A DNA stretch of 36,193 nt from Anaerobutyricum faecale. GTDB lineage: Bacteria; Bacillota; Clostridia; Lachnospirales; Lachnospiraceae. The DNA lies in assembly GCA_019119645.1 (NCBI GenBank), contig DWWR01000055.1:1-36193 (forward strand). Direction: 5' to 3'. The notes below the pieces were generated by a model. The model saw only the letters and a program-made list of their open reading frames with translations. It did not search any database and was not told where the DNA came from. Shown one piece after another: positions 32,712-36,193 of the stretch. Position numbers and translations under genes: made by a program. Every line of letters starts with the position of its first letter. The stretch's first letter is position 1.

Positions 32712-32856
32712 CTGGTAGCTGCTGCCATTACGTCAGCGATTATTCAGTTATATGTTGACTTATGAATTTTTTTATCAGCGATGCGGTTTCTTCTGCGTTG
32801 GAAAAGATAGAAGGGTGCTCTCCCTTTTGGAAATTTAATCCGATCTGACCGTCCTT

Positions 32857-34191
32857 TTACTCTTGCAGCTCCGTGTGTATATATTCTTCTCTGATGTCCT
32901 CCGGCACCAGGCTTCCGCCTGTGGCCCACACCACATGAACCGCATTTTGCATTTTACTCTCCAGACCATTTTTTCGGATGTAGTCCTGTAGTTCCGGGTT
33001 CTGGTTCAGGAATACCGGTCCCTGGAAAGCAGCGCAGGCGCTGGGTTCCAGAAAGACGTCTTCCTGTGCCAGCAGGTCTCTCATATATTCATATAATTTG
33101 TAATCCTGAACGGTCATACCGCCGCTGAACATTTTTTTCATGATGGTTCCCACGAAACCGGAAGGCCGTCCCACGGCCAGACCGTCGGCGTGGGTTTTGC
33201 CGCTGAGTCCGATGTCCTGAACGGATATCTCATGATTGAGGCCGGTAGCCATGCCCAGCAGCATGCACGGGGCCTGCACCGGTTCCACAAAAAAGCAGTG
33301 TACGGCGTCTCTAAATACCTGTTTCAGGCCGAAACTGATGCCGCCGGGTGCACCGCCCACCCCGCAGGGGATGTAGACAAAAAGCGGGTGTTCTTCATCG
33401 ATGACAATCTTCCTGTCATAGAACTGTTTCTTTATCCGCTCTCCCGCTGTGGCATAGCCCAGAAAGAGCGTTCTGGAGTTCTCATCGTCGATGAAATAGC
33501 TGTAAGGGTCCGCGTCAGAAAGTTCTCTTCCTTTTTTCACCGCTTCCCCGTAGTCTCCCTCATATTCTTTCACCACAACGCCATGGCTCCGGAGCAGTTC
33601 CTTTTTCCACTGCTTTGCATCGGCGGACATGTGGACGATCACCTGATATCCCAGCACGGCGCTGATGATGCCGATGCTCAGGCCCAGGTTGCCGGTGGAA
33701 CCCACCTGAATGGTATAACCGTTCAGGAAGCGCCGCACCTCTTCATCACCCAGTTTCTCATAACTCTCATCTTCTCCGAGAAATCCGTGCTCTCTGGCCA
33801 GTTTCTCTGTATAGTTGAGAACCTCGTAGATGCCGCCCCGGGCTTTTACGGAACCGGCGATAGCCAGATGGCTGTCCTCTTTCAAAAAGAGCCGTCCATC
33901 CAGATCCGCCCCATATTTCTCATTGAGGCAGTCTTTCATGGCATTTATTTCCACCAGAGGAGATTCGATCAGTCCATGCAGGGGTTTTGTCTCCGGAAAA
34001 TATTTCTCGATGAGAGGTGCAAACCGCAACAATCTCTGCTGTGCATCCTCCACATCGCCGGCATTAAGTTCGCAGCCTTCCATACTTTCTGCGAAAGAGG
34101 TTTTCCGGGGATTTACCCAGAATACCTCTTCCCGATGCTGCATTTGCTTTATCAGGGGAAGCTTTGGTATCAGTTTCTCAAAGTTGTCCAT
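32857..34191 (-). CDS. dsdA: D-serine ammonia-lyase
   Basis: A 444-residue fold-type II PLP enzyme, the usual length. The PLP Schiff-base Lys is Lys116 in IAGSVKARGG, and the phosphate-binding loop is VGSTGNLGLSIG (163-174). The family block FVYIPCGVGGAPGGISFGL is present. The enzyme converts D-serine to pyruvate and ammonia, protecting cells from toxic D-serine and giving a carbon and nitrogen source. GGAGGAAAAG precedes the ATG. It follows the PHP-domain gene by 33 bases and is the last gene of the unit, ending in the terminator at 32673-32711. No dsdC-type regulator is adjacent. Confidence 0.95.
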   Translation of the reverse strand: MDNFEKLIPKLPLIKQMQHREEVFWVNPRKTSFAESMEGCELNAGDVEDAQQRLLRFAPLIEKYFPETKPLHGLIESPLVEINAMKDCLNEKYGADLDGRLFLKEDSHLAIAGSVKARGGIYEVLNYTEKLAREHGFLGEDESYEKLGDEEVRRFLNGYTIQVGSTGNLGLSIGIISAVLGYQVIVHMSADAKQWKKELLRSHGVVVKEYEGDYGEAVKKGRELSDADPYSYFIDDENSRTLFLGYATAGERIKKQFYDRKIVIDEEHPLFVYIPCGVGGAPGGISFGLKQVFRDAVHCFFVEPVQAPCMLLGMATGLNHEISVQDIGLSGKTHADGLAVGRPSGFVGTIMKKMFSGGMTVQDYKLYEYMRDLLAQEDVFLEPSACAAFQGPVFLNQNPELQDYIRKNGLESKMQNAVHVVWATGGSLVPEDIREEYIHTELQE

Positions 34192-34224
34192 GTCTTTTCC
34201 TCCATATCATCTGTACCGTGAACT

Positions 34225-35208
34225 TTAAAGAAAAATCGGATTAGACCAGGCTGTTTTTCCATGGCTGTCCACACATTCTGCCCTGATATATGTCTCATCA
34301 CCGCGAAGAGAAAACTCTGCCCGGGCGATAGCATCCTTCCCGGTGTCCGACAAGACAGAGGCTCCCGCATTAACCGCATTGCCGGCTATGAAATTCACTC
34401 TGCTCACCGGACTGCATTCCACATAAGCCGTTCCGTCTTCCATACCCCAGTCGTAAATTTCCGGTCCCGATGAAGAGTAATAATTTCCAGCCAATATCGC
34501 CTGAATAATATTCTCATGGCTGAGTTTTTCCGCTTTTACCATGATAAACCCGCCAAAGCTGTCCGGAACTTCTCTGTTATGATTGTCATCAGACGCTGTG
34601 GCAAAAATGCGGACTCCGTCACGAAGCATCACATCCCATCGCAGGGAGTCAAAACCTGTGGCACTTTCGTTAACGGTTCCGTAATTATATATTTCCAGTG
34701 CGGTGAGTCCCTTTGTATAAATAAATTCTTCCTCCCGAACTCTTGACCAGACCGGATGATTGTAAATGGTCAGACATCCATGGGCTTTTAAATCGTCCTG
34801 AAGTCTCTGGGCGACCGCGGCCCCGTCCCAGTTTCCAAAATATTCCCGTTCCGGATATCTCTGCAAATGGGAAAAGAGTTCCTTTTCCGCCTGTTTTTGC
34901 ATCTCTTCACTGCCAAGAATTCCATGGATGTGATGTACTTTCCGCAGATTTTTCCGGCTTTCATCTTCAAACAGAGCTGCTGATGCTTCCATGGCCGGCA
35001 GAATAATAAAAGTTTCATCATCAAACTGTTTTCTGTAATCAGAGAAAATGTTATGATCGCTGATGGCCAGGAAATCATATCCTGCGGAACGATACAATTC
35101 TGTCACTTCTGACGGAGTCAGCTTTCCGTCAGAATCCGTTGTGTGGCAGTGAAGGTTTCCCTTATACCAGTTTCCTCCCTCACTATATCCTTTTATAGTC
35201 ACATTCAT
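34225..35208 (-). CDS. PHP-domain phosphoesterase
   Basis: A 327-residue protein. The PHP metal-binding motifs are visible: NLHCHTTDSDG (His20, His22, Asp27), AISDHN (Asp51, His52), Glu74 in LPAMEAS, a later His in IYNHPVW, and the C-terminal SDDNH. Stand-alone PHP proteins hydrolyse phosphoesters such as nucleoside bisphosphates or histidinol phosphate; the substrate is not predictable here. Residues from about 255 form an extra beta-rich C-terminal domain. AAAGGAC precedes the start. It lies 21 bases after the HAD gene and 33 before dsdA. Confidence 0.85.
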   Translation of the reverse strand: MNVTIKGYSEGGNWYKGNLHCHTTDSDGKLTPSEVTELYRSAGYDFLAISDHNIFSDYRKQFDDETFIILPAMEASAALFEDESRKNLRKVHHIHGILGSEEMQKQAEKELFSHLQRYPEREYFGNWDGAAVAQRLQDDLKAHGCLTIYNHPVWSRVREEEFIYTKGLTALEIYNYGTVNESATGFDSLRWDVMLRDGVRIFATASDDNHNREVPDSFGGFIMVKAEKLSHENIIQAILAGNYYSSSGPEIYDWGMEDGTAYVECSPVSRVNFIAGNAVNAGASVLSDTGKDAIARAEFSLRGDETYIRAECVDSHGKTAWSNPIFL

Positions 35209-35229
35209 GGGTCTGTCCTTTCTGGTTTA

Positions 35230-36036
35230 TTAACATTTTCCTTCCGTTTCCGCCAGAATCTCTTTCAGCTTGCCAAGCACCGCGTCTTCCTGCATGGGAG
35301 CGATCACTTCATAGGCTGCTTTTTTCAGAGCATCACTGGCATTTCCCACAGCGTAGCCGTATTTGGCCTTCTCAATGAGAGAAATGTCGTTGTCGGCATT
35401 TCCAAATGCTGCTGTCTCCTCATATGTAATACCATAGTGTTTCTGCAGGATCTCCAGTCCCTTCCCTTTATTACATCCTTTTTTTGTAAAATCCAGGTAA
35501 CAGCTTCCGGCAATGCAAACATCCATCTTATCGGACCAGCGCTCTTTCATGGCCTCCTCCACATCTGAAGGGATTCCATCCGGATCATACAGTGACACCT
35601 TGCTGATATTTGGCAGAGCTTTCAAATCCGGTACCTTTTTTACCTGGCAGCCGTATCCGAGAACAACCTGATAGAAATCCTCTCTCGCCTCATCCACAAA
35701 GTTCCAGTCGGGCATGCTCGGCATGTAAGTAAAACCCCGGCTGCTCAAAGATTCCAGATCCTGTGCCAGCTTCACATAATCTTCCTCTTCAAATTTCATG
35801 GACTCCACGAAATCTCCCGCCGAGATATCTGTTCCGTTATCCGCCAGATAAGCAATGCTGTCCTGAATCGGCGCAAATACTTTTTTGATGCTGACCTTCT
35901 GGCGACCGCTGGCAGCCACAAAAATAACTCCCTTCTCCTGCAGTTTTTTTATCACTTCAAAATATTCCGGATTCAGATCCATAGTGCTTTCCGGCAATAA
36001 GGTATCGTCCACGTCGGAAACAATTAACTTTATCAT
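35230..36036 (-). CDS. Cof-type HAD-IIB family hydrolase
   Basis: A 268-residue HAD phosphatase. Motif I is SDVDDTLL (Asp8, Asp10), motif II AASGR, and motif IV GNADND near residue 215 with the IIB cap between. The family acts on sugar phosphates, nucleotides and similar small molecules. The open frame extends to 36147, but the ATG at 36036 starts the domain and GAAAGGA lies upstream. It is the first recognisable gene of a probable HAD/PHP/dsdA operon. Confidence 0.9.
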   Translation of the reverse strand: MIKLIVSDVDDTLLPESTMDLNPEYFEVIKKLQEKGVIFVAASGRQKVSIKKVFAPIQDSIAYLADNGTDISAGDFVESMKFEEEDYVKLAQDLESLSSRGFTYMPSMPDWNFVDEAREDFYQVVLGYGCQVKKVPDLKALPNISKVSLYDPDGIPSDVEEAMKERWSDKMDVCIAGSCYLDFTKKGCNKGKGLEILQKHYGITYEETAAFGNADNDISLIEKAKYGYAVGNASDALKKAAYEVIAPMQEDAVLGKLKEILAETEGKC

Positions 36037-36193
36037 GATGTATTGTCCTTTCTTCTTAAAATAAATTGGGATTTGTAAATCTCTTTGCAGCCCACAGAAG
36101 GCTGCTTTACCGAAGACAAGGCATTGATAAAAGTTCTCCTCCTCCACTTCGGCAGACTGGTACCTGGCTGTATTTCGTCAATATAAATCAGAC
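36037..36193. other. Right edge, unresolved
   Basis: A perfect hairpin GCAGCC/GGCTGC (36089-36107) is present. One minus-strand frame is open from the window edge and ends in a TGA overlapping the HAD start as ATGA (51 codons). It could be the end of another gene, but its composition gives no family match. Confidence 0.3.

Noticed and set aside
33190..34221. Plus-strand open frame (343 codons) opposite dsdA
   Set aside because: It mirrors a clear PLP enzyme gene and shows no ribosome site or domain.
36037..36193. Upstream gene ending in ATGA at the HAD start
   Set aside because: The 51-codon frame touches the window edge and has no recognisable protein features, so it cannot be supported as a gene.

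Overview
The window looks like chromosomal DNA of a gut Firmicute of the family Lachnospiraceae. GC content is moderate and the Shine-Dalgarno sites are strong GGAGG types. Products typical of that family are present: Rpn-type PD-(D/E)XK proteins, GHL10 and TraX-like proteins, a bile-salt-hydrolase-type enzyme and large ECF sigma/anti-sigma pairs. The genus cannot be fixed by eye. There are no rRNA, tRNA, CRISPR, prophage or insertion-sequence genes. Apart from the 3' end of pyruvate kinase at the left edge and one Rpn-family locus, every gene lies on the minus strand.

Layout, left to right. 1-230: end of pyk and its terminator. 300-1600: cutC followed by an HD-domain gene. 1735-3791: an intact Rpn-like gene and a second, broken tandem copy, preceded by degenerate ~52-54-bp repeats. 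3973-7303: a YibE/F membrane protein and a secreted purple-acid-phosphatase-like phosphoesterase. 7579-10185: an apparent operon of an acidic unknown protein, a TraX-like membrane protein and a secreted GHL10 glycoside hydrolase. 10200-10560: a hairpin-rich gap with a candidate small RNA. 10570-11094: nitroreductase.

11330-18008 is a tightly packed seven-gene cluster, transcribed right to left: two ThrE-type exporter subunits, an OGG1-like DNA glycosylase, a response regulator, a short-loop histidine kinase, an ABC ATPase and an FtsX-type permease. The last four resemble a Bce-type peptide sensing and resistance module. 18212-24435 is a second sensing/efflux set: response regulator, histidine kinase, a MacA-like adaptor carrying a ~300-residue insert, a MacB-like ATPase and a MacB-like permease. 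Upstream of it lie a choloylglycine-hydrolase-family enzyme, an iron-dependent alcohol dehydrogenase and SurE.

28219-32237 is a direct tandem duplication of an ECF sigma factor and its membrane anti-sigma factor. The sigma proteins differ at 4 of 185 residues, while the extracytoplasmic sensor domains have diverged strongly and the upstream DNA was not duplicated. After a 0.6-kb gap with small repeats and dyads come D-serine ammonia-lyase, a PHP-domain phosphoesterase and a Cof-type HAD hydrolase, probably one operon read from the right edge.

The most unusual points are the duplicated sigma/anti-sigma pair, the Ig-like and Ser/Gly-rich insert in the efflux adaptor, the ThrE/glycosylase/two-component/ABC gene order, the Rpn tandem with a 176-bp deletion between 9-bp direct repeats, and the possible small RNA near 10.3-10.5 kb. 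No clear candidate for a wholly new biological system was found.
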